Part shown: positions 9,454-16,910 of the stretch, in pieces
How the letters are laid out: the number at the start of each line of letters is the position of its first letter
Numbering within the stretch: position 1 is the first letter of the stretch
Source: Marinimicrobium sp050113635
GTDB taxonomy: Bacteria > Pseudomonadota > Gammaproteobacteria > Pseudomonadales > Cellvibrionaceae
Direction of reading: 5' to 3'
DNA: 64,000 nucleotides
Assembly: GCF_050113635.1 (NCBI RefSeq)
Contig: NZ_JBNJLT010000002.1
Span: 186,001 to 250,000, forward strand
Notes under the pieces: model-generated
Seen by the model: the letters and a program-made list of their open reading frames with translations, nothing else
Database searches by the model: none
Told to the model about the DNA's origin: nothing
Translations under genes and position numbers: made by a program

Positions 9454-10383
9454 TTATAGTTTTTCCGCAACGCGCATAATCGCGCTGCGGGCTCGAACAT
9501 TCGCACTCACTTCCTGTGCTTCCGCCCGGGCGGCTTTCCCCAGGCTGCGTGCCCGCCGCTCCAGCTGGGCGTCTGTCACCGGCAGGCCTCGCGGCAAGGG
9601 CTCGCCTTGCTCCTGGCGCCGAATAAAGCGCTTGACCAGCCGATCTTCCAAAGAATGAAAGCTGATCACCACCAGCCGTCCGCCGGGTGCCAACACATCC
9701 ATGGATTGCGCCAGAACAGCTTCCAGATCCGCCAGCTCACTGTTCACATGAATGCGAATTCCCTGGAAGGCCCGGGTGGCCGGGTGTTTTCCCTTTTCCC
9801 AGGCCGGGTTAGCGGCCTTGACGATCTCGGCCAGCTGTCCGGTACGAACAATCGGTCGCTCTGCTCTCGCACTGACAATGGCGCGGGCCATGCGCTTGCC
9901 AAACCGTTCTTCGCCGTACTCTTTCAATACTTGTGTAATTTCTTCCTCTGGAGCCTGGGCCAGCCACTCCGCCGCACTTTGGCCGCGCGTCTGGTCCATG
10001 CGCATATCCAGAGGGCCATCGTGCAGAAAACTAAATCCGCGCTCGGCATCATCCAACTGCGGAGAGGAAACGCCCAGATCCAGCAACAGTCCATTCACAT
10101 GACCCTTCATCCCCAGCGCTTCGACCTGCTCGGCCAGCTCAGCGAATGACGCTTGAACCACGGAGAACCGATCATCGTCAGCGAAACGTCGGTGCGCCAC
10201 GTCTATCGCGGCCGTATCCTTATCAAAGGCCAACAGACGTCCCTGGTCCGAGAGGCGATTGAGGATGGCGGCGCTGTGACCTCCCCGACCAAAAGTGCCG
10301 TCCACGTAGAAACCGTTGCGGTCTTGAATCAAGGCCTCAACCGCTTCATTCAGCAGCACTGTCTGGTGGGGCAGATCGCTCAT
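9454..10383 (-). CDS. rsmH: 16S rRNA (cytosine1402-N4)-methyltransferase RsmH (MraW)
   Basis: SAM-dependent enzyme that makes the N4 methylation of 16S rRNA C1402. The 309-residue protein has the family N-terminus HQTVLLNEAVEAL, the SAM-binding DGTFGRGGHS (~28-37), DLGVSSPQLDDAERGFSF, RAFQGIRIHVNSEL and VISFHSLEDRLVK. It is usually the second dcw gene, directly after mraZ. Here 186 untranslated bases separate it from mraZ. Confidence 0.97.
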   Translation of the reverse strand: MSDLPHQTVLLNEAVEALIQDRNGFYVDGTFGRGGHSAAILNRLSDQGRLLAFDKDTAAIDVAHRRFADDDRFSVVQASFAELAEQVEALGMKGHVNGLLLDLGVSSPQLDDAERGFSFLHDGPLDMRMDQTRGQSAAEWLAQAPEEEITQVLKEYGEERFGKRMARAIVSARAERPIVRTGQLAEIVKAANPAWEKGKHPATRAFQGIRIHVNSELADLEAVLAQSMDVLAPGGRLVVISFHSLEDRLVKRFIRRQEQGEPLPRGLPVTDAQLERRARSLGKAARAEAQEVSANVRARSAIMRVAEKL

Positions 10384-10569
10384 TGCATCTCTATCTCGTT
10401 TCTGTTGACCAAGCCATCAGACGGCGTGTCTTCCAACTTGCCTCAGCGCCGACTCACGTTCACCGCTTACATTTATGGGTGAACTGAACCGGGCTGTTTT
10501 TGTTCGGCGACCGCCGTCTGTACTCCCTCACCCCTGTTCGGCCGATCCGGCGGCCTGGATCGCCTCGAA
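10384..10569 (-). other. Long mraZ-rsmH spacer, no gene found
   Basis: The 186 bases between the mraZ stop and the rsmH ATG hold no convincing reading frame and no clear T-run terminator. In many bacteria these genes are nearly contiguous, so a secondary promoter or processing site could lie here. No hexamer pair was good enough to call. Confidence 0.4.
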
Positions 10570-11010
10570 TCAGAACGTCAGCGATTGCAATTCGGGGGAA
10601 ATTTCAGTTTCCGCAGGCTCTTCCAGCAGGTCGAGCCAATGTTCTTCGTTCCACAGTTCAATTTTGTCCCCAAGCCCTACCAGCATCAGCTTCTTGTCGA
10701 GACTGGCAAAGCTGCGCAAGGTCGGCGGGACCAGAATTCGACCATTGCCGTCCATCTCCACCGGCGTGGCATAACCGATCCACAACCGCTGAATGCGACG
10801 GGCCGCCGGATCTAGTGTCGGCAGCGCCTGAATAGTCGGCAGCTTGGCCTGCCAGTCGGGCTCGGGGTATACCAACAGGCAACGCTCCTGCGTATGCGCG
10901 GTCAGCACCAGACGGCCATCGCACGAGGCGACCAACGACTCGCGAATGCGAGTCGGGATCGCCATGCGACCTTTTGCGTCCATATTGATGGCGTGACTGC
11001 CTGTGAGCAC
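10570..11010 (-). CDS. mraZ: Transcriptional regulator MraZ
   Basis: First gene of the dcw operon. MraZ is an AbrB/SpoVT-like DNA-binding protein that in Escherichia coli represses its own operon by binding repeated boxes upstream of mraZ. The 146-residue product has the duplicated family motif: DAKGRMAIPTRIRE at ~11-24 and the second copy VEMDGNGRILVPPTLR near 83-98. The start is GTG at 11010, preceded by an AGGTG; alignment to the family N-terminus from memory (MFRGxxxVNLDxKGR) supports it. A candidate operator for the protein lies immediately upstream. Confidence 0.95.
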   Translation of the reverse strand: MLTGSHAINMDAKGRMAIPTRIRESLVASCDGRLVLTAHTQERCLLVYPEPDWQAKLPTIQALPTLDPAARRIQRLWIGYATPVEMDGNGRILVPPTLRSFASLDKKLMLVGLGDKIELWNEEHWLDLLEEPAETEISPELQSLTF

Positions 11011-11055
11011 GATGCGTTTTCACCTGTTGGTTATGGGCCGACGAAACACTATTGA

Positions 11056-11110
11056 CCACTTCGCCGAACTAAAAATCCACAAAAAACCACTAATAACCAC
11101 TTTTTACCAC
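11056..11110 (-). promoter_or_regulatory. Candidate MraZ operator: phased GTGG boxes in the mraZ leader
   Basis: On the minus strand four GTGG(T/A) boxes start exactly every 10 bases, at plus-strand positions 11107-11110, 11097-11100, 11087-11090 and 11077-11080. Each is followed by an A/T-only spacer. A fifth GTGG at 11056-11059 lies 21 bases further on, still on the same helix face. Known MraZ operators are direct repeats with roughly 10-bp periodicity (TGGGN in E. coli, AAAGTG-type in Mollicutes). The boxes sit just downstream of the predicted start site, as expected for repression. Assignment is inference. Confidence 0.8.
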
Positions 11111-11120
11111 TTAATGGCAC

Positions 11121-11148
11121 ACTATAAATCCGGCCCAACCAAAGTCAA
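11121..11148 (-). promoter_or_regulatory. sigma70 promoter of the dcw operon
   Basis: Minus strand: -35 TTGACT (11148-11143), 16-base spacer, -10 TATAGT (11126-11121); each hexamer differs from consensus at one base. Predicted transcription start is near 11113, so the mRNA leader begins with the GTGG box array and runs about 100 bases to the mraZ GTG. Confidence 0.8.
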
Positions 11149-11351
11149 GCAATAGAGAAGGAAAATGCGGCGAACTTCACGGCATCTGTCGGGAAAACTG
11201 TAGGGATACACAGGAAACTGCCAGAACGGCAACAAGAGGAAAGTCGGGTCTTTCTTAAACTTTCAACCAGTTGGCCAACAAACTTAAAGTATTACATTAA
11301 GTTTGTGATTTTTTAGCATTAAAAAGAGGAGGGGATAGAAGCGAAAGCTCT
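11149..11351. other. AT-rich spacer between dcw promoter and rnpB terminator
   Basis: About 200 bases with no supported gene. The right half is AT-rich, with the near-repeat AACTTAAAG / TTAAGTTTG around 11282-11307. It separates the start of the dcw operon from the 3' end of RNase P RNA. Both are transcribed on the minus strand. Confidence 0.4.
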
Positions 11352-11367
11352 AAAAAAACAGGCAATA

Positions 11368-11381
<14 letters not shown>
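11352..11381 (-). terminator. Intrinsic terminator at the 3' end of rnpB
   Basis: On the minus strand ACAGGC (11381-11376) can pair with GCCTGT (11363-11358), followed by a run of Ts to 11352. The 5' arm and loop use bases that in mature RNase P RNA form the 3' strand of helix P1, so the terminator hairpin and P1 exclude each other. Confidence 0.65.
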
Positions 11382-11718
<337 letters not shown>

Positions 11719-11724
11719 GCCAAA

Positions 11725-11753
11725 AGGATACCGGCAGAGGCTGACGCGCGCAA
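11725..11753 (-). promoter_or_regulatory. Possible rnpB promoter
   Basis: Minus strand TATCCT (11730-11725) is seven or so bases before the RNA 5' end. TTGCGC stands 17 bases upstream (11753-11748). The -35 match is poor and lies in a GC-rich inverted repeat after rsmI, so this is tentative. Confidence 0.35.
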
Positions 11754-11763
11754 GCGCGCCGTG

Positions 11764-12666
11764 TCACTGTGCTGACTTCTGCTCCAGCCCCCATTGGTAC
11801 AACGCGTTCTTTTTAACACCGGTGATTTTCGCTCCGAGCGTTGCGGCCTGCTTTATGGGCAACTCCTCCAACAAAAGGGCCATTACCCGTTCGGCCTCCA
11901 CCCCGAGCACACGCTCATGTCTCACCGGTGCGCCCGCCACCAACAACACAATCTCGCCCCGCTGCTGATTCGCATCCTGCCGCACAAATTCCACAAGCTC
12001 CCCCAACGGAGCCAACCGGATCGTTTCGAATGTTTTCGTCAGCTCACGGGCCAGCACGGCGGATCGCTCCTCCCCAAACACTTTGGCCATGGCTTCCAGG
12101 CATGCCAGCACGCGATGGGGTGCCTCGTAAAAAATCAGCGTCTGGGTCTCTTGTGCGAGGGCGCTGAGCCACTGTTCACGAGCCTGGGCTTTCGGGGGCG
12201 GGAACCCCTCAAAGGAAAAACGATCTGAAGGCAGACCCGAGGCACTCAACGCCGCCACCAGTGCGCAGGCTCCAGGCACCGGCACCACGGATACTCCGCG
12301 CTGTCGAGCGGCACGCACCAGGCGAAATCCGGGATCGGACACTAAAGGGGTGCCGGCATCTGAAATCAGCGCGATGTTATCGCCACCGAGCAAACGCTCG
12401 ATCAACTGATCGGTTTTGTGCGCATCATTGTGGTCATGATACGAGATGGCGGGTGTCGTGATCGAAAACTGAGACAGAAGTCTCGCACTATGGCGGGTAT
12501 CCTCAGCCGCAATCAGATTGACCGATTGTAGAATTTCCACCGCACGGGGTACCATATCGCCCAAATTGCCGATGGGTGTGGCAACGACGTACAAAACACC
12601 GCCGCCCTCAATACCATCGAGAGCGCCATCGAGTTCACGGTTGTTGGACGCAAGGCTGTCATTCAT
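11764..12666 (-). CDS. rsmI: 16S rRNA (cytidine1402-2'-O)-methyltransferase RsmI
   Basis: SAM-dependent enzyme that 2'-O-methylates C1402 of 16S rRNA, the same nucleotide modified by RsmH in this window. The 300-residue product starts its core with LYVVATPIGNLGDM and continues with AAEDTRHSARLL, LISDAGTPLVSDPG and IFYEAPHR, all diagnostic of the RsmI/YraL tetrapyrrole-methylase family. ATG 12666 is preferred to an ATG 15 codons upstream because the family begins just before the LYVVATP strand. It is divergent from lpoA, the usual arrangement in gammaproteobacteria. Confidence 0.96.
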   Translation of the reverse strand: MNDSLASNNRELDGALDGIEGGGVLYVVATPIGNLGDMVPRAVEILQSVNLIAAEDTRHSARLLSQFSITTPAISYHDHNDAHKTDQLIERLLGGDNIALISDAGTPLVSDPGFRLVRAARQRGVSVVPVPGACALVAALSASGLPSDRFSFEGFPPPKAQAREQWLSALAQETQTLIFYEAPHRVLACLEAMAKVFGEERSAVLARELTKTFETIRLAPLGELVEFVRQDANQQRGEIVLLVAGAPVRHERVLGVEAERVMALLLEELPIKQAATLGAKITGVKKNALYQWGLEQKSAQ

Positions 12667-12780
12667 GGCGTTTGCCTTTTGGTTACATCGCCCTGGCCGA
12701 CTACCCGACAAGGGCTTGTTAAGTTGTGGCTTTGCCGGACCGAGGAACGACTGGCCGACACATCACTGGAGAAACGCATC

Positions 12781-14718
12781 ATGCATTATCGGGGACCTTT
12801 AGGCACCTTGTCGGCCCTGTCGGCCTGGCTACTGGTGGTTTGGTTGCTAGCCAGTTGCAGCAGTACCCCGCCCTCCGAGACAGGCCCTCAGGGAGAGGAA
12901 TTATTGTCTCGCGAAGCCGTAGAGGCACGAATCAAATCTCTCGTAGATGAAGCTCGTGCCAGCCAATCCCCGCAGCGCGAGCGCTACCTTCTGGAGGCCG
13001 CCGACCTTCTGGTAGACCAGCAAGAGTTTGACTGGGCGCGCAACCTGCTGAGTTCCATCGACAGTCGCCAGCTCGATCCTGTCGCCTTTCGGCTCCACAC
13101 GGAGCTGCTGGGCACACTGGCACTGGATGAAGGCTCCTATTATTTAGCGGAGCGCATTTTAACCAACCCCCGCCTCGAACAACAGTGGAGCGAGATGAGC
13201 CCTGAGCGGGAGATTGCCCTGCGCGAGCTGCGGGCTCAGCTGTTCAACCGCACGGGACAGGTGATAGCCAGTGTCAAAGAACGCATCCAACTGGACAGCC
13301 TGCTGGCCGAGGAAATCTCGGCCACCGAAAACCGGGAAGCCCTATGGCAAGGTCTGATGAGCCTCTCGCGAGAGGAACTGGAAACCGCCTCCGACGAGGC
13401 AGAGGAGCGCCAGCTGCAAGGATGGCTAAGCCTCGCCGCGATCAGCAAAAATAACCAGGCCAACCTAGAGCGCCAACAAAGCCGTATCGATCAATGGCAA
13501 AGCGATTGGCCCGATCATCCGGCCAACCGCCACCTGCCCAATGATCTGCAACTGTTGAGGAAAATGATCGAACAGCAGCCCCGACAGATCGCCCTGTTGT
13601 TACCAGAGGAAGGGACGTTGGCCCGAGCCGCTGACGCTGTGCGCGACGGTTTCCTCGCGGCTTATTACCGTTCTCAACAGGAGCAAAGCCGGGTCCCGCA
13701 AATCCGCCAATACAATACCAGCGGCGACACCGACATACTCGATCTGTATGAGCAGGCGATTGCCGAAGGTGCCGATCTGATCATCGGCCCTCTGGACAAG
13801 GAGAAGGTTCAGCGCCTTTACGAGCAACCGGACCTCCCCATTCCGGTGTTGACGCTAAACTATATTGATGCGCCCATGGATCAGGAGCGTCCCGAGGCGC
13901 CCGAAGGGCTGTACCAGTTCGGTCTGGCCGCCGAAGACGAAGCTCGCCAGGTGGCGCGCCGCGCCTATCAGGAAGGTCGCCGCAACGCCATGATTCTGGC
14001 CCCTGACCGCAACTGGAGTTCGCGTAGCGCCCAGGCTTTCACCGAAGAGTGGCGCGCGCTTGGTGGCGAAATTTCCATCGACAGCCAGTTCTCTGGCACT
14101 GATGATTATTCCAGCATTATCCAGCAGGCCTTGCTCATCGATCAAAGTCAGGCACGGCGACAGGCCGTCACGCGTCTGCTGGGAAGTTACCTCGAATTCG
14201 AGCCTCGTCGCCGCCAGGATATCGACATGATTTTCCTGATGGCCGAGCCCGGCCAGGGCCGACAAATTCGCCCCACCCTCGCGTTCCATTACGCCGGGGA
14301 TCTGCCTGTGTACGCCACTAGCCACATCTATACCGGTGAGCAGGACACCAAAAGCAACCGGGATTTGAACGGTATCCGTTTTAACACCTTGCCCTGGCTG
14401 CTCGGCAACCATTTCGAAGAGAAAGCCACGCTGGCAGAGCACGCCAACGCACCCGCTATTTACGGTCGACTCCATGCCCTGGGCGTCGATGCGTACCGGC
14501 TTTACCCCAGACTCCCGCAACTGGAACAAGTCGAAGATGCCCGCCTTTACGGGGCGACCGGTGCCCTGCGTATGCGCCCCGGAAGCCGCATCGAACGGGA
14601 ACTGGTCTGGGCACGATTTCAAGGCGGAGAGGCCCTGCCACTGGTCACCGTCACTCCACGTATGGACACTCAGGAGGAACAAGACAATGAGGAACTGCAA
14701 CCACCCGGCGCGCGCTGA
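12781..14718 (+). CDS. lpoA: Penicillin-binding protein activator LpoA (LppC family lipoprotein)
   Basis: Outer-membrane lipoprotein that in E. coli activates the peptidoglycan synthase PBP1A from outside the cell wall. The chosen ATG gives a signal peptide ending in the lipobox LLASC, so the mature protein starts at Cys ~25. Residues ~40-240 are helical and TPR-like. The rest is the periplasmic-binding-protein-like LppC domain starting near QPRQIALLLPEEG. The open frame extends 34 codons upstream, but only the internal start yields a proper lipoprotein signal. 645 residues fits the family. Its end overlaps yraN. Confidence 0.93.
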   Translation: MHYRGPLGTLSALSAWLLVVWLLASCSSTPPSETGPQGEELLSREAVEARIKSLVDEARASQSPQRERYLLEAADLLVDQQEFDWARNLLSSIDSRQLDPVAFRLHTELLGTLALDEGSYYLAERILTNPRLEQQWSEMSPEREIALRELRAQLFNRTGQVIASVKERIQLDSLLAEEISATENREALWQGLMSLSREELETASDEAEERQLQGWLSLAAISKNNQANLERQQSRIDQWQSDWPDHPANRHLPNDLQLLRKMIEQQPRQIALLLPEEGTLARAADAVRDGFLAAYYRSQQEQSRVPQIRQYNTSGDTDILDLYEQAIAEGADLIIGPLDKEKVQRLYEQPDLPIPVLTLNYIDAPMDQERPEAPEGLYQFGLAAEDEARQVARRAYQEGRRNAMILAPDRNWSSRSAQAFTEEWRALGGEISIDSQFSGTDDYSSIIQQALLIDQSQARRQAVTRLLGSYLEFEPRRRQDIDMIFLMAEPGQGRQIRPTLAFHYAGDLPVYATSHIYTGEQDTKSNRDLNGIRFNTLPWLLGNHFEEKATLAEHANAPAIYGRLHALGVDAYRLYPRLPQLEQVEDARLYGATGALRMRPGSRIERELVWARFQGGEALPLVTVTPRMDTQEEQDNEELQPPGAR

Positions 14719-15070
14719 GCGAGGTCGCCTCGCTGAACAGGAAGCCGAGCAGTATCTGACCCGTCAGGGGTTGACTCTGCGCGAACGCAACTACCGCTGT
14801 AAACTGGGTGAAATTGACCTGATCATGGCGGATCGCGATACCCTGGTGTTCGTGGAGGTGCGGTTACGCACCCACCACGCGTTTGCCAGCGCCGCGGAAA
14901 GTGTGGATTACCGCAAGCAACAAAAGCTGCTTCGGGCCGCCCGGCATTATTTATTGCGAACGGGCCTGACCGATAAGGTCAACGGTCGTTTCGATGTCGT
15001 GGCGATCAACCCTCGCTCCGACAACGGCGAATCCATTATCTGGCTCAAGGACGCCTTTGGCGCTACTTGA
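14687..15070 (+). CDS. yraN: YraN family endonuclease-like protein (UPF0102)
   Basis: Small predicted nuclease-fold protein of 127 residues. The family core is clear: GRLAEQEAEQYLTRQGL, RNYRCKLGEIDLIMADRDTLVFVEVRLR and the YRKQQKLLRAARHYL helix. GEIDLI and FVEVR match the D/E...ExK-like arrangement of restriction-endonuclease folds, with Arg in place of the usual Lys after the VEV. It starts inside the end of lpoA behind an AGGAGGAAC ribosome-binding site. The biological role remains uncertain in the family. Confidence 0.92.
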   Translation: MRNCNHPARAERGRLAEQEAEQYLTRQGLTLRERNYRCKLGEIDLIMADRDTLVFVEVRLRTHHAFASAAESVDYRKQQKLLRAARHYLLRTGLTDKVNGRFDVVAINPRSDNGESIIWLKDAFGAT

Positions 15071-15096
15071 GCCTGCACTGTGAGAACGGAACTACT

Positions 15097-15684
15097 ATGG
15101 AACAACGGGTCATCACCCTGTTTCACGAAAGTATCGAAGCCACCATGCAAACTGGCGAAGAGCTGGCGCCCGCCATTGCCAGGGCCAGTGAAATCATGGT
15201 GGAAGCCCTGCTGAACGGCCACAAAATCCTGACCTGTGGCAATGGTATTTCCGCCGCGCAGGCTCAGATTCTAACCAACTGCCTGCTGCACCGGTTCGAA
15301 CAGGAACGTCCGAGCCTGCCCGCTCTGCATATTGGTTCGGACCTGGTCTCTGGTAGCGCCATGGCCACCGACGGTGGCGGCAATGACGTGTACGCCAAAC
15401 CGCTTCGGGCCGTCGGCCAGGAGGGCGATGTGCTGGTGCTGTTCACCAGCACCGGCAGCGACAGCAACCTGCTGCAAACCATCAGCGCCGCACACGAACG
15501 TCATATCCGTGTCATAGCATTAACCGGTGGTGATGGCGGGGACGCCGCCTCATTGCTGGATCACGGAGACATTGAGTTGCGTGCGGCCCTTCCTTCCCGC
15601 ACGCGAGTACAAGAGGTACATTTACTGACGCTTTTCTGTCTGTGCGACTTGATTGATCAGCACCTGTTCGGAGGTTTTCACTGA
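15097..15684 (+). CDS. diaA: DnaA initiator-associating protein DiaA (SIS domain)
   Basis: SIS-domain protein; in E. coli DiaA forms tetramers that bind DnaA and promote timely initiation at oriC. The 195 residues are a single sugar-isomerase domain with GNGISAAQAQ, FTSTGSDSNLLQTISAAHE and VIALTGGDGG. The related GmhA heptose isomerase is an alternative by fold, but the yraN-diaA-BON lipoprotein neighbourhood matches E. coli yraN-diaA-dolP. The ATG at 15097 follows a GAG/GGA-rich site; the frame opens ten codons earlier without a good start. Confidence 0.92.
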   Translation: MEQRVITLFHESIEATMQTGEELAPAIARASEIMVEALLNGHKILTCGNGISAAQAQILTNCLLHRFEQERPSLPALHIGSDLVSGSAMATDGGGNDVYAKPLRAVGQEGDVLVLFTSTGSDSNLLQTISAAHERHIRVIALTGGDGGDAASLLDHGDIELRAALPSRTRVQEVHLLTLFCLCDLIDQHLFGGFH

Positions 15685-16268
15685 TGGGTTATCCGCGACT
15701 GTCTTTATTGACGCTGCCCCTGCTGCTATTGCTGCTGAACGCCACCGGCTGCACCACCATTGTCGGCGCCACCACCGATGAGCCCATCGAGCTCAATCCG
15801 GGCAAGCGCACATTTGGCATGCGTATCGATGACCAGCAAATCGAAACCATCGCCACCGTCAACATCAACAAGGTAAGCGATACCCTCTCCGATGCCCCCA
15901 TCTCTGTACACAGCTACAACGCTGTAGTGTTGCTGGTCGGACAGGTTCCCAACCAGGATGTCCGCAGCCTTGCCGGGCGCACCGCCGGCCAGATTCACAG
16001 TGTGCGCCAGGTCCATAACGAACTTGAAGTCTCAGAGCCCATTTCGTTCATGACCCGGACCAACGACACCTGGCTCACCACCAAAGTCAAAACCAAGCTG
16101 TACGCCAGCCGCGATGTGGAAGGTGGCCGGGTGAAAGTCGTGACCGAGAACAGCAGCGTATACCTGATGGGTTTGGTCTCTCGCGCCGAAGCCGATAAAA
16201 TCACCGATATCGTCCGCAACACGGGCGGTGTGCAACGAGTTGTGCGAGTATTCGAGTATATTGACTGA
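15684..16268 (+). CDS. BON-domain outer membrane lipoprotein (YraP/DolP-like)
   Basis: Lipoprotein of 194 residues with two BON domains. The signal peptide ends at LNATGC, so Cys ~23 is lipidated. BON1 spans roughly residues 52-120 and BON2 ~125-194 (TWLTTKVKTKLYASRDVEGGRVKVVTENSSVYLMGLVSRAEAD split over the core). E. coli DolP supports outer-membrane integrity and BAM function. The ATG overlaps the diaA stop as TGATG, so the two are translationally coupled. Confidence 0.92.
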   Translation: MGYPRLSLLTLPLLLLLLNATGCTTIVGATTDEPIELNPGKRTFGMRIDDQQIETIATVNINKVSDTLSDAPISVHSYNAVVLLVGQVPNQDVRSLAGRTAGQIHSVRQVHNELEVSEPISFMTRTNDTWLTTKVKTKLYASRDVEGGRVKVVTENSSVYLMGLVSRAEADKITDIVRNTGGVQRVVRVFEYID

Positions 16269-16295
16269 GTCGGCCTAATAACCAAGGATCTTGCT

Positions 16296-16895
16296 ATGGA
16301 CTTATCCACGCTTATCATTCTCGTGATCACCGGGTTGGTGGTCATTTACCTGATCAGTGTCTATAACCGCCTGGTCACGTTGAAAAACCGCTACCAAAAC
16401 GCATTTGCCCAAATCGATGTACAACTGAAGCGCCGCTACGACCTGATTCCTAATCTGGTGGAAACTGCTAAGGGCTACCTCAGTCACGAGCGCGAAACCC
16501 TGCAAGCCGTTACCGAAGCCAGAAACCAGGCCATGGCCGGTTTGAACGCCGCTCGCTCCGCACCCGGTGATCCCCAGGCAATGGCCCAGCTCGGCGGTGC
16601 AGAGCAGGCGCTCGGCGGAGCCCTCGGCCGTCTCAATCTGGTCATGGAGGCCTACCCCGACCTGAAAGCCTCCGGCAACATGATGCAACTGAGCGAAGAG
16701 CTGACCAGCACCGAAAACAAAGTGGCGTTCGCCCGGCAGGCTTTCAACGACTCCGTGATGACCTACAACACCTACAAACAAAGCTTTCCTCCCGTCGCCA
16801 TTGCCGGACTGCTCGGCCACAAAGAAGACGCCGCGCTATTGGAGTTCCAGGACCGGGAAGCCATTCAGGAAGCGCCCAACGTGTCTTTTCGTTAA
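16296..16895 (+). CDS. lemA: LemA family protein
   Basis: Membrane-anchored helical protein of 199 residues. One N-terminal transmembrane helix (LIILVITGLVVIYLISVYN) is followed by the family motifs YNRLVTLKNRYQNAFAQIDVQLKRRYDLIPNLVETAKGYLSHE, QLSEELTSTENKVAFARQAFNDSV and YNTYKQSFP, which form the LemA four-helix region. Function is poorly known. In many bacteria lemA sits beside an M48 protease, as here (15 bases upstream of the next gene), suggesting a joint membrane-proteostasis role. Confidence 0.93.
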   Translation: MDLSTLIILVITGLVVIYLISVYNRLVTLKNRYQNAFAQIDVQLKRRYDLIPNLVETAKGYLSHERETLQAVTEARNQAMAGLNAARSAPGDPQAMAQLGGAEQALGGALGRLNLVMEAYPDLKASGNMMQLSEELTSTENKVAFARQAFNDSVMTYNTYKQSFPPVAIAGLLGHKEDAALLEFQDREAIQEAPNVSFR

Positions 16896-16910
16896 CACAC
16901 CCGTCTTCCC

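Noticed and set aside
11743..11756. GCGCGC-rich inverted repeat after rsmI as a terminator
   Set aside because: No following T-run; the sequence may instead be part of the rnpB promoter region.
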